From contig NZ_UUIS01000092.1 in the NCBI RefSeq assembly GCF_900589395.1, positions 1-64,000 on the forward strand: a DNA stretch of 64,000 nt, written 5' to 3'. Shown piece by piece: positions 33,201-38,504 of this stretch. Both the position numbers and the translations under genes were made by a program. This DNA is from Pseudomonas viridiflava. Lineage in GTDB: Bacteria; Pseudomonadota; Gammaproteobacteria; Pseudomonadales; Pseudomonadaceae. Numbering within the stretch: position 1 is the stretch's first letter; the number at the start of each line of letters is the position of its first letter. Below the pieces are notes generated by a model, which saw nothing but the letters and a program-made list of their open reading frames with translations, was not told the origin of the DNA and did not search any database.

Positions 33201-34116
33201 GGAGGCTGTCCTGGCGGATCGGCTCGGCGCCGGAAAACGCCACGCGCCAGTGGCGCAGGTCCAGTTCGGCCAGCTTGCTGGCGTTGATGCGCTCGCAGCA
33301 CAGGCGGTAGGCGAAGTCAGGGCCGCCGCTGATGGTGCCACCGAAGCGGCTGATCGCGTCGAGCCAGCGCAGCGGGCGTTCAAGGAAATACTGCGGCGAC
33401 ATCAAGACCACGCCCACGCCGCTGTAGATGCCTTGCAGCAGGCCGCCGATCAGGCCCATGTCGTGGTACAGCGGCAGCCAGCTGACGATCACGTCACGGG
33501 CGTCGATGGCATAGCCCTGGCGGATCAGGAACGCGTTGGCTTCCAGGTTGGCATTGCTGACCTGCACGCCCTTGGGCGCCGCGGTGGAACCTGAGGTGTA
33601 CTGCAGGAAGGCGATGTCGCCGGCCGCTGGCGTGTGGGCTGTCCAGGCACCGGTGGTCTCGCCGGCCAGTTCATCGACGGCCAGCAGCCTGGGCAGGCGC
33701 ATGCCGTGCTGCGTTTCGGTTTCACGCAGGGCCGGCAGCAACGGCGTGGTGGTGAGGATCACCGCGGGCTCGGCGTCCGCAATGATCGACAGCAGGCGCT
33801 CCAGGTGCTGGGCGCGGGTCGATTCCGGCGGGTAGGCCGGCACGGCGATCACCCCCGCGTACAGGCAGGCAAAGAACGCCGCCACGTAGTCCGGCCCGCT
33901 GGGCAACAGCAACAGGGCGCGCTCGCCGGGCCGGAACTGCCGATGCAGCGCCTGGGCGATAACCTGCGCCCGGGCATCGAGCTGGCGGTAGGTGAGCACC
34001 AGGCCTTCTTCGCGCCGGCCATCGAGAAACCGCAGGGCCGGTTCATCGCCACGCTGCGCGGCGTGGCGCATCAGGGCATGAGCCAGAGTTGTCGGGCGCT
34101 CGAAGAAGTTTGCCAT
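21214..34116 (-). CDS. pvdL: PvdL, pyoverdine chromophore NRPS with N-terminal acyl-AMP ligase
   Basis: A 4300-residue synthetase that starts pyoverdine: it loads a fatty acid and adds Glu, Tyr and diaminobutyrate. Domain order: fatty acyl-AMP ligase (YTSGSTAAPKG near residue 175), carrier LGGNSI (612), C HHIVADG (802), A (1268), carrier LGGHSL (1654), C with HHIVTEG (1850), A (2328), carrier LGGDSI (2721), epimerase HHLAVDG (2897), C with HHILIDA (3368), A (3847), carrier LGGHSL (4236). Pockets read DVWHFGRIN (Glu), DAEGIGAVM (Tyr by position in PvdL) and DIWELTADD (diaminobutyrate). The epimerase after module 2 fits D-Tyr. The ATG at 34116 was chosen over one six codons earlier because the ligase start (MANFFERP) follows and AGG lies seven bases upstream. 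Two condensation motifs depart from HHxxxDG. Confidence 0.97.
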   Translation of the reverse strand: MANFFERPTTLAHALMRHAAQRGDEPALRFLDGRREEGLVLTYRQLDARAQVIAQALHRQFRPGERALLLLPSGPDYVAAFFACLYAGVIAVPAYPPESTRAQHLERLLSIIADAEPAVILTTTPLLPALRETETQHGMRLPRLLAVDELAGETTGAWTAHTPAAGDIAFLQYTSGSTAAPKGVQVSNANLEANAFLIRQGYAIDARDVIVSWLPLYHDMGLIGGLLQGIYSGVGVVLMSPQYFLERPLRWLDAISRFGGTISGGPDFAYRLCCERINASKLAELDLRHWRVAFSGAEPIRQDSLQDFAARFAACGFDANNYLASYGLAEATLFVTGSRPGQGIDTLHLDIEALGAHRAVPGQGSTLASCGWPQPEHPVLIVDTATGEALGEGRVGEICSSGPSIAAGYWRNPEATAKAFFTRDGGHWLRTGDLGFMHQGQLYVSGRLKDMLIVRGQNLYPQDIERTVERHIDAVRKGRVAVFAVQHDGVESFGVAAEVGRRAHSQQAPGQLIEQIRQAVAEVHHEAPALVALLEPGSLPKTSSGKLQRSACAAQFKDGTLQALTLWRLGDTASAVQATSPPTQALRIQRAWCHALKVESLDPEASFFGLGGNSIQAIQMVAELRDELGLDVQLRTLYEAPTLAQFTAAVEGRRAPATGIARVPRDGALIQSAAQNRLWFLWQLQPDSVAYNIPGGLRLRGELDVAAVERAFATLIARHEALRTHFGQQDGIGLQRILPGSGWTLLREDLSAQPAAEREHRACAIQEAEARHRFDLEHGPLLRIKLVSLDEEDHRLLVTLHHIVADGWSLGIVLDEFARLYAGYSQGQDPQLAPLGIQYADYAAWQRDTLDAGEQQRQLGYWREALEGEREPLALPLDRPRSATPSAAERLSLRLDNALCERVQGLARSRQVSTFSLLLAAFQALLHRYTGQYDIRVGVPNANRPLLETQGLIGFFINTQVLRSPLDSRQDFLSLLTAVSARVQAAQANQTIDYEQVTAALGDAAGFEVMFNHLQRNTEALKRLPGLLADELPWHSREAKCDLQLHSEEDPQGRIRLSFDYAVALFDAATIQRFAGHFVRLLEQVCADPGQALGDLPLLAEQESRQLHRWGRNPQPQPGWQLAQRLSLQAARTPGQTALSFAGQSLSYAELDRQANHLALRLQAQGVGPEVRVGVLAERSLELMIAVVALVKAGAAYVPLDPDYPRERLQYMLADSAIAFLLGQQQVLDTFDVPARIVTLALDDVARSPGADSAPAIDVHPHTLAYVIYTSGSTGQPKAVGNSYGALVERLDWMQREYAVGPTDVLLQKAPLSFDVSLWECLLPLISGSQLVLAANGEHRDPQRLVELVIEHSVTLLHFVPPLLQLFIDEDQVEHCASLRHLFSGGEALPAELCRRIRQRLAHVALHNRYGPTESAINVTHWTCGAENGPRVPIGRPLSNVVTEIREADWQLAPTGARGELLLGGSALARGYLGQPALTASRFVPAEDGQRVYRSGDLACWRGDGALDCLGRQDEQVKLRGIRIELDEIRNALLVQPGIRQAVVILGEGTGGGQLLAYVVTDGDESPVALARRIRTALGESLPEPMIPAHVLRLAELPLTPNGKLDRRALPQPQAAQREYRAPRNDLERALAAIWSDMLELEQIGLDDDFFELGGHSLLATRIVSRARQAFGVELPLRSLFESRTLEAFAAWVARAQADGLVDRQGAIALIDRNLRVPLSYSQQRMWFLWQLDPDSPAYNVGGMARLRGALEVPAFERALQALIARHESLRTTFPSEDGKPWQRVAAQSDVRMAQRDIRAQLPAERQARIERLADEQAHAPFDLERGPLLRVCLVRSGEQEHHLLITLHHIVTEGWAMDIFARELSALYGAFVEGRESPLAPLPVQYLDYSAWHRQWLEAGELHRQREYWLAQLGGEQPLLSLPTDRPRPAVQSHRGELYRFDLDEALAHQVSRFNRERGLTLFMTMTAALSLLLYRYGGQDDLRIGVPLANRIRPESEGLIGAFLNTQVLRIQPHGQMRVSELLDQVRQVAIDGQSHQDIPFDHLVEALHPQRSAAFNPLFQVMCNVQRWEFQQQRALAGGVQVDYLVNDARATKFDLNLEVTDFDAQLRCCLTYSTDLFNAERIEAMAGHWQQLLRAMLDAPDTRLSELPLLTFSERQALLDSGRGPALNETPPGVAALFQRQVQATPYGRALTCAGESLTYAELNARANRLAHRLIELGVGPEVRVGLALRRSLDMVVGLLAVLKAGGAYVPLDPQYPLQRLRYMIEDSGIHVLLSHDAVFEQLAPLPANVQAWSLEQDRPALAGYPSDDPVERCQPAHLAYLIYTSGSTGQPKGVAVEHGPLAMHCQAVGERFGTNPADCELHFYSINFDAATERLLVPLLFGAEVVLREQDQWDAESICGLIRTHNINVLGFTPSYGGQLAQWLRSHDEQLPVRLIITGGEALTAEHLHTLRDSFSPQTVFNAYGPTETVVMPTACAAPDELPQGLGSVPIGCVVGARQLYVLDADLALVPAGASGELYVGGYGLARGYLGRAGLSAERFVADPFSTEGGRLYRTGDLVRQGRDGQLEYLGRIDQQVKVRGFRIELGEIEASLLAHEDVREAVVLALDGPSGKQLVGYLLAESAQANDELIAELKAQLLIALPEHMVPAHLMLLERFPLTANGKLDRRALPQPDLAAAQNDYQAPRNPVEQSLAEVWQSVLGVPRIGIDDNFFSLGGDSILSIQVVSRARQAGVHFSAKDLFLHQTVRTLAAAAKQSQRLSIDQGPVLGETALTPIQHWFFEQAQRQPQHWNQSLLLQSAQPLQAPLLEQALQALVAHHDALRLRFNALAKAEYVAHDATQALLWVHEAADAAQRLALFEQAQHSLDLQHGPLLRAVLVPGAPQRLLLAIHHLAVDGVSWRVLLEDLQTVYRQLEQGQTINLPAKTSSLRDWAGRLQAYAGSESLREELGWWQAQLQGANGELPRDFSGEPNLERDARRVSLTLDADTTRQLLNQAPQAYRARVDDLLLTALARTLCAWTGQDSALVQLEGHGREELFDDIDLSRTVGWFTSAYPLRLTPASDPGASLKAIKENLRGVPHKGLGHGVLRYLADAYSRRVMAELPEARITFNYLGQFDQGFAADALLRPLDEAGGAQHAPDAALPNWLSVDGQVYGGELTLRWTFSDKLFRPETIERLAAAYQSELRALIAHCVAPEAGGITPSDFPLAHLGQPQLDALPLPFNAIDDIFPLTPMQEGMLLHTLLEAGTGIYFMQDRYSIDSVLDVPRFERAWRLVVARHEALRASFVWNTGEQMLQIIHRGDGDGVEFLDWSDLPVDGHEDRLQNLLETERLAGFDLLQTPPLRLRLIRLAADRHWFIMSNHHILIDAWCRSIMMGDFFAFYQALGEGREANLSAPPRYREFIAWLHHQGLEQSSTYWRQALSGFERPTLIPCDRPILHDNGGMQVGDAYSRLLPEQGLRLKELAQAHQLTVNTFAQAAWSLVLRRYSGERDVLFGVTVAGRPASLPQMQNCVGLFINSIPLRVPMPAAGERLSVRQWLQQLFERNLALREHEHLPLVSIQECSELPKGQPLFDSLFVFENAPVDATVLQGAEGLNARSGSGRTHTNYPLTVVCYPGDDLGLHLSYDRRFFDAPTIERLLGDFQRLLLALADGFDQDFSALALVADNERRFLIDDCNRSEREYPLQQGYVPLFEARVAAHPERIAATCLGEQWRYGQLDRYANRLGHALRAAGVQPDQPVALLAERSLPLLGMMIGTFKAGAGYLPLDPAHPPQRLAQIIDTSATPVLMCSQACRAQAEELLEELGCAGGRPRLLVWEDLQAGEGDDSSPNIAVTGQHLAYVIYTSGSTGVPKGVAVQQAGMLNNQLSKVPYFKLDEQSVIAQTASQSFDISVWQFLAAALCGARVEIVPDLIAHDPAALLRHVQDTGISVLESVPSLIQSLLAEPPAALDRLRWLLPTGEAMPPALAQQWLQRYPAITLVNAYGPAECSDDVALFPVDQASTAGSYLPIGTPTDNNRLYLLDDELQPVATLAQGELFIAGTGVGRGYLNDPARTAAAYLPDPFGAPGERLYRSGDLARRRNDGVLEYVGRVDHQVKIRGYRIELGEIEARLRQWPDVHDAAVAAQHTATGQYLVGYVVGKGTAPDLDALKAHLARHLPEYMVPRHWQVLDRLPLNPNGKLDRKALPSLEFSAGDYQAPTTELETTLARIWREVLGVERVGVTDNFFDLGGHSLLATQIASRVQQTLQRSVPLRAMFECSTVQELARHIEQLDGAALTEQKVSALDDLMARLEAL

Positions 34117-34207
34117 CGCTGTACCTGTCCTCAATCCATGCGTGGGGCACGGCGCTCTGCAGCAGCCTGTGTGGCTGGGAGACGACCGCGTTTACATAGT
34201 GTTGAAG

Positions 34208-34231
34208 ACGCGCAGCACGCGAAAAAAATTA
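34208..34231 (-). promoter_or_regulatory. Probable PvdS-dependent promoter of pvdL
   Basis: Minus strand TAATT (34231-34227), exactly 16 bases, then CGT (34210-34208), preceded by GGGC. One base of the -35 element departs from TAAAT, but spacing and position (92 bases before the ATG) fit. Confidence 0.6.
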
Positions 34232-34317
34232 GCCCGCAATGACGGCCAGGGCTGCACCAAAGAGGCGCAGCAGCGGGCTGTAATAGCACAAAAATGGCAC
34301 TTTACTAATAATCTAAA

Positions 34318-34336
34318 AAATAATGATTATCATTTG
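34318..34336. promoter_or_regulatory. Fur box of pvdS
   Basis: The sequence AATAATGATTATCATTTGA is a close match to the 19-base Fur consensus GATAATGATAATCATTATC, centred on TGATTATCA. Iron-loaded Fur bound here would block pvdS transcription. Confidence 0.85.
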
Positions 34337-34362
34337 ACACTGCTTGATGCCAGCACTACCTT
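34334..34362 (+). promoter_or_regulatory. Sigma-70-type promoter of pvdS
   Basis: TTGACA (34334-34339), a 17-base spacer and TACCTT (34357-34362). The -35 hexamer overlaps the Fur box, explaining iron control of the sigma gene. Confidence 0.7.
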
Positions 34363-34416
34363 GTGTCCGCCACAGGGATATCGACCTCTTTTAACTTACG
34401 TCGCATAGGCAAAATC

Positions 34417-34962
34417 ATGCAGGAATATGGATCCGTAACGCCAGCTCAAGAGACTTCTGCACCGTCACTTCTGGAAGCCTTACTGGATAACCGTACGACC
34501 CTGATCAAGACGGCGGCCCGCATCACCGGGTGCCACAGTCGGGCTGAAGATGTGGTGCAGGATGCCTTTCTGAGACTGGCCAAAACGCCAAAAATGGCAC
34601 TGCCGCTCAGAGCACAGATCAGTTATGTCTTTCGTATCGTGCGTAACCTGGCGATCGATCATTACCGCAAGCAAGCCATGGAGCAGAAATACTCCGGCAC
34701 CGAGGAAGAAGGCCTGAACGTGGCCATCCAGGGTTCGACACCCGAGAGCCAGAACCTGGACCACGAAACCCTGATGATCGTCGACGCGGCCCTCAACGAA
34801 CTGCCCAGGCGCACCCGCTACGCCTTTGAAAGCTACCGCTTGCACGGCGTCCCGCAAAAGGACATCGCCAAGGAGCTGGGCGTGTCGCCGACCCTGGTGA
34901 ACTTCATGATTCGCGATGCCATGGTGCATTGCCGCAAGGTGCTGGGCGAGCGCGTGCAGTAA
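34417..34962 (+). CDS. pvdS: PvdS, iron-starvation (ECF) sigma factor for pyoverdine genes
   Basis: A 181-residue extracytoplasmic-function sigma factor that directs RNA polymerase to pyoverdine promoters of the TAAAT-N16/17-CGT type. Long stretches recall Pseudomonas aeruginosa PvdS: AARITGCHSRAEDVVQDAF (region 2), IVRNLAIDHYRKQA, QKYSGTEEEGLN, and the region 4 helix-turn-helix GVPQKDIAKELGVSPTLVNF. The ATG at 34417 (MQEYGSV) was chosen because the region before it has no homology and the total length then matches the family. The ribosome site is weak (TAGGC about 10 bases upstream). Expression should be repressed by Fur and, as in known systems, held in check by an anti-sigma factor not in this window. 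Its TAA directly abuts the stop codon of the opposing cation-efflux gene. Confidence 0.97.
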   Translation: MQEYGSVTPAQETSAPSLLEALLDNRTTLIKTAARITGCHSRAEDVVQDAFLRLAKTPKMALPLRAQISYVFRIVRNLAIDHYRKQAMEQKYSGTEEEGLNVAIQGSTPESQNLDHETLMIVDAALNELPRRTRYAFESYRLHGVPQKDIAKELGVSPTLVNFMIRDAMVHCRKVLGERVQ

Positions 34963-35889
34963 TCAGCGCGCCCACTGCGGGTCAGTGGTAAAGGCGATGG
35001 TCAGCCAGCGGTTCGGGCCTTCGGCGCCGATGGCCTCGCCCACGACATCGCGCACCGCGTCCCACTCGGCCAGGGTCCACGCCGGCCAGTCCTGAGGCAC
35101 GATGAAGTACAACTCGATCTGCCGGGCACGACCGACCTTGGCTACATAGGCCTGCCAGTCAAGAAAGCCATAGCGTGCCACCACCTGCGCGGCCACCTCG
35201 TCGACCGTTTGCTTGAGGGCCGGCGGGGTCACCATCAGCACATCCGAAAACGCCTGGCGGATGGTCAACAGCGGAATGGGGATGATGATCACGCAGATGA
35301 TCGCCAGCACCGCCGGGTCGATATACGGGGCCAGCCAGGCGTAGGCCGTGCCCTCCACCAGCGCCCCGACGATAAAGGCGATCAGCAGCGCCAGCGAGAT
35401 GCTGCCGGACATGACCCAGGCCTGGGCGTCCAGCGCCACGAAATCCGAGCGGATGCGTTTATTGGCCCGAAACGCCAGCGCCGCCAGGCTGAAACACACC
35501 AGGGTGGTCAAGCCCGCATAGACAATCGCAAAGCCGAATTCCAGGTGCCGTCCGCCATTGAGCAGGCTGCCGATGGCGTTGATCAGCGCATACAGCGACA
35601 CCCCGCACAGCAAGGTGCCGTTGATCGCCAGCACCATCGGCTCCAGGTGCCAGAAGCCCATGTTGAAGCGCTCGGCCAGGCGCCGGCTGGCCTCGCCTTC
35701 GGTGGTGTGTCGGCGGATCAGCGTGGCGACGATCAGCGCCAGCACGCTCATGCTGGCATCGGCCAGGGAATAGACCCCGTCGAAGACAATCGAGAACGAG
35801 CCCGACAGCAGGCCGAAGACGATGCCGAAGGCCGCCACCAGCACGGTGACCGCGATCGACAGGCGCAGCAGCCCTTGCTCGGTGTGCAT
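34963..35889 (-). CDS. Cation diffusion facilitator (CDF) family transporter
   Basis: An inner-membrane protein of 308 residues with about six membrane segments and a C-terminal cytoplasmic domain, the layout of CDF metal-proton antiporters. FDGVYSLADASMS in the second segment holds the usual first metal-binding Asp residues, and a second such site (FVALDAQAWVMSG) lies in segment five. The metal (Zn, Fe, Mn, Co) cannot be read from sequence. It follows the amino-acid permease by 3 bases, so it is probably the last gene of that transcript. It converges on pvdS with no base between the stop codons. Confidence 0.85.
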   Translation of the reverse strand: MHTEQGLLRLSIAVTVLVAAFGIVFGLLSGSFSIVFDGVYSLADASMSVLALIVATLIRRHTTEGEASRRLAERFNMGFWHLEPMVLAINGTLLCGVSLYALINAIGSLLNGGRHLEFGFAIVYAGLTTLVCFSLAALAFRANKRIRSDFVALDAQAWVMSGSISLALLIAFIVGALVEGTAYAWLAPYIDPAVLAIICVIIIPIPLLTIRQAFSDVLMVTPPALKQTVDEVAAQVVARYGFLDWQAYVAKVGRARQIELYFIVPQDWPAWTLAEWDAVRDVVGEAIGAEGPNRWLTIAFTTDPQWAR

Positions 35890-35892
35890 GGC

Positions 35893-37419
35893 TCAGGCTC
35901 CGGCTTCCAGCGCTTGCGGCGCGCGCAGGGTCGCGCGTTGCAGGGTCTGCCCGGAAAAGTACGCCGGGATCAGCCAGCGGAAGATGCCCATCAGCACCAC
36001 GCCCAGCAGCAGGATCACCACGGCAATGATGCACACCAGCCCTACCCCGCCGATGTGCGAGCCGCTGCCGAAATCCGGCGAAGCGCTGTCCACCGCCGTC
36101 TGCGCAAAAATTACCGCCAGCGCGCTGCCGCCCAGCAGCGGGCACAGGCCGCGCAGCAGGAAATGGCGCAGGCTGTCGAACAAGCTGGCGCGGAAATACC
36201 ACACGCAGGCAAAGGCGGTCAGCGAGTAGTAGAAGCAGATCATCATGCCCAGCGCGGTGATGGTGTCGGCCAGCACGTTTTCGCTGAGCAGGCGCATGCT
36301 GACGTAGAAGATCGCCGCCGCAGCGCCGGCGCACAGGGTGGCAAAGCGTGGTGTCAGCGAGCGCGGGCAGATGCTGGCGAAGCGCTTGGGCAGGGCCTGG
36401 TAGTAGCCCATGGCGAACAGCGTACGGGCCGGCGAAATGAAAGTCGACTGCAAGGAGGCCGCGGTGCTGGCCAGCACGGCGATGGACATCAGGATCGCCA
36501 GCGGGCCCATCACCGGACCGGCCAGGTGGGCGAAGACGTTTTCCTGGATGGTCGGGTTGCCCAGCCCCAGGCCATTGTCGGCCACGCCGGCAAAGCGCAG
36601 GGTGGCAATCGCGGTCACCAGGTACAGGCCCAGGATTACCAGGACGGTGAGCGCGGCGGCCCGCCCCGGCACGGCATGGCTGCTGACCGACTCTTCACTG
36701 ACGGTCAGGCACACGTCCCAGCCCCAGAAAATGAAGATCGACAGCGACAGCCCGGCGGCAAACGAGGAGAACGAGCCGATGCTCCACGGGTTGAACCAGT
36801 TGAGGTCGAATGCCAGCGCAGGGCCCTGCGGGGATTGGCCAAAGGCGGCGATGCAAAAGCCCAGCAGCACAAACAGCTGCAAGGCCACCAGCACGTACTG
36901 CACGCCCATGGTGGTGCCGATGCCGCGACAGCAGATCCACACGGCGATGCCGATGAACGCACAACAGGTCAGGATGTTGACCCACACGTTATCGCTCAGG
37001 GCGATGAGCTCGGCGCGGCCGGTCAACTGGCCCAGGAACAGGTAGAAGAAATCCACCGCCACCCCGGCCAGGTTCGACAGCACGATGGTGGTGGCGGCCA
37101 CCAGCCCCCAGCCGCCGATCCAGCCCATCACCGGCCCGAAGGCGCGTGCCGACCAGGTGAACGAGGTGCCGCTGTCGGGTTCGGCAGCGTTCAGCTCGCG
37201 GTAGCCCAGGGCGACCAGCAACATGGGGATAAAGCCCACCAGGAAGATCGCCGGCAGGTGCGCGCCGACCTCGCGCACGGTCGGGCCCAGCGCACCGGTC
37301 AGGGTATAGACCGGCGCGATGGTCGAGATGCCCAGCACCACGCAGGCCAGCAGGCCCAGGCTGCCACTGGCCAGCCCCTTGGAGCTGGTGCGCGCAGAAG
37401 TTTCGCCGTTGTGACTCAT
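35893..37419 (-). CDS. APC-family amino acid/polyamine permease
   Basis: A 508-residue inner-membrane protein with about twelve hydrophobic segments. The start (LGLLACVVLGISTIAPVYTL) has the first-helix GIST motif that the amino acid-polyamine-organocation family uses for substrate binding. It lies downstream of a polyamine degradation gene set on the same strand, so uptake of putrescine or a related amine is the best guess; amino acids remain possible. A 105-base gap with a REP-like unit separates it from the amidohydrolase gene, and the CDF gene follows 3 bases later. Confidence 0.85.
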   Translation of the reverse strand: MSHNGETSARTSSKGLASGSLGLLACVVLGISTIAPVYTLTGALGPTVREVGAHLPAIFLVGFIPMLLVALGYRELNAAEPDSGTSFTWSARAFGPVMGWIGGWGLVAATTIVLSNLAGVAVDFFYLFLGQLTGRAELIALSDNVWVNILTCCAFIGIAVWICCRGIGTTMGVQYVLVALQLFVLLGFCIAAFGQSPQGPALAFDLNWFNPWSIGSFSSFAAGLSLSIFIFWGWDVCLTVSEESVSSHAVPGRAAALTVLVILGLYLVTAIATLRFAGVADNGLGLGNPTIQENVFAHLAGPVMGPLAILMSIAVLASTAASLQSTFISPARTLFAMGYYQALPKRFASICPRSLTPRFATLCAGAAAAIFYVSMRLLSENVLADTITALGMMICFYYSLTAFACVWYFRASLFDSLRHFLLRGLCPLLGGSALAVIFAQTAVDSASPDFGSGSHIGGVGLVCIIAVVILLLGVVLMGIFRWLIPAYFSGQTLQRATLRAPQALEAGA

Positions 37420-37453
37420 TCAGTGTCCGCCGCTTTATTGGAATTATTGGCCT

Positions 37454-37483
37454 GTAGGACCGGTTTCAACCGGGAACGGGCGC
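37454..37483. repeat. REP-like singlet
   Basis: GTAGGACCGGTTTCAACCGG, continuing GAACGGGCGCC, has inverted arms CCGGTT and AACCGG. It resembles REP heads in the GTAGGA start but has a different stem. Confidence 0.45.
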
Positions 37484-37524
37484 CACCTGATCGTGCGGCG
37501 CATCATTCGCGGCCAACGCCACGC

Positions 37525-38280
37525 CTACGACGGGTTGCGTGTCTGCGCGTAGGCCTGACAGGCCTCACGAAACGCCTCGAACATCCGCAGCGATTCGGGA
37601 TTTTCCAGAAAGCGCCATTCGGGGTGCCATTGCACCCCCAGCACAAAGCCTGGCGAATCCTGGGTCGACACCGCTTCGATCAGCCCGTCGGGCGCCAGCG
37701 CTTCGGCGCGCAGGCCTGGGGCGAGCCGGTCGATACCCTGGCTGTGCAGGGAGTTGACCTGGAACTGCGTGGCCAGGCCCAGGCGCTCCAGCACCCCGCC
37801 CGGTTGCACCGTCACGCCATGTTGCGGCGCGTACTGCTCGGCCAACGAGTCGCTTTGCGGCTCGCGGTGGTCGAGAAAGCCCGGCAGTTCCTGCACCCGC
37901 TGATGCAAGGTGCCGCCCAGGGTCACGTTGAGTTCCTGGAAACCGCGGCAGATGCACATCACCGGCACGCCTTGGGCGATGGCCGCACGCAGCAGCGGCA
38001 AGGTCGTGGCATCGCGCACAGGGTCATGCTGCGTGCCTTCGGCACTGGGCGCGCCCTGGTAGTGGTGCGGCTCGACATTGCTGGGCGAGCCGGTGAACAG
38101 AATGCCGTCGAGCTGTTGCAGCAACAACTGTGGGTCAGTGGGCGTGCTCAGGGCCGGCAACACCAGCGGCAGGCCGGCAAAGGCCGCCGCCTCGACGTAT
38201 TTGTCGCCCACGGTGTGCGAGGCGTATTTACCCAGCATCTGCCGGCAGGCGGTGACGCCAATCAGAGGAAGACGAGACAT
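37525..38280 (-). CDS. puuD: Gamma-glutamyl-polyamine (GABA) amidohydrolase, class I glutamine amidotransferase fold
   Basis: A 251-residue soluble enzyme that cleaves the gamma-glutamyl amide from the oxidised polyamine product, releasing glutamate and GABA or a related acid. The nucleophile elbow is MCICRGFQELN (second Cys in CRG), and the late QWHPEW holds the catalytic His and Glu. This arrangement is typical of the PuuD/YvdE peptidase C26 group. The ATG at 38280 (MSRLPLIGV) was chosen over one six codons earlier because GGGGA lies six bases upstream and homologues start there. It is the last enzymatic step of the neighbouring cluster. A REP doublet separates it from the upstream oxidoreductase gene. 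Confidence 0.9.
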   Translation of the reverse strand: MSRLPLIGVTACRQMLGKYASHTVGDKYVEAAAFAGLPLVLPALSTPTDPQLLLQQLDGILFTGSPSNVEPHHYQGAPSAEGTQHDPVRDATTLPLLRAAIAQGVPVMCICRGFQELNVTLGGTLHQRVQELPGFLDHREPQSDSLAEQYAPQHGVTVQPGGVLERLGLATQFQVNSLHSQGIDRLAPGLRAEALAPDGLIEAVSTQDSPGFVLGVQWHPEWRFLENPESLRMFEAFREACQAYAQTRNPS

Positions 38281-38342
38281 GGTGGATCCCCGCATCAAAG
38301 CAATATTCGTGATAAATCCGTATCTGACGGTACAGCCCCCCG

Positions 38343-38493
38343 GTAGGAGCGCGCTTGCCCGCGACCGAGTGCGTTAGCAGTCGTAAATTTGTAGCGTTTC
38401 GCAGATTTCGAATGTGTTCACACGCATAAATTTGTAGCGTTTCAGCAATTTTGCGAGCGCTACGCACTCGGTCGCGGGCAAGCGCGCTCCTAC
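38343..38493. repeat. REP doublet (REPIN) with repeated spacer unit
   Basis: Arms GTAGGAGCGCGCTTGCCC and its inverse enclose a spacer holding TAAATTTGTAGCGTTTC twice, separated by a segment with GAATGTGTTCACACGCA. This spacer is the reverse complement of the unit repeated at 41399-41500. Confidence 0.85.
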
Positions 38494-38504
38494 CCGGCGG
38501 GGGT

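Noticed and set aside
35209..38346. A 1045-codon open frame on the plus strand, opposite the cation-efflux, permease and amidohydrolase genes
   Set aside because: Its protein is low in complexity (rich in Gln, His, Arg, Gly) with no family resemblance, and the minus strand carries three clear genes. It is a by-product of GC-rich codon use.
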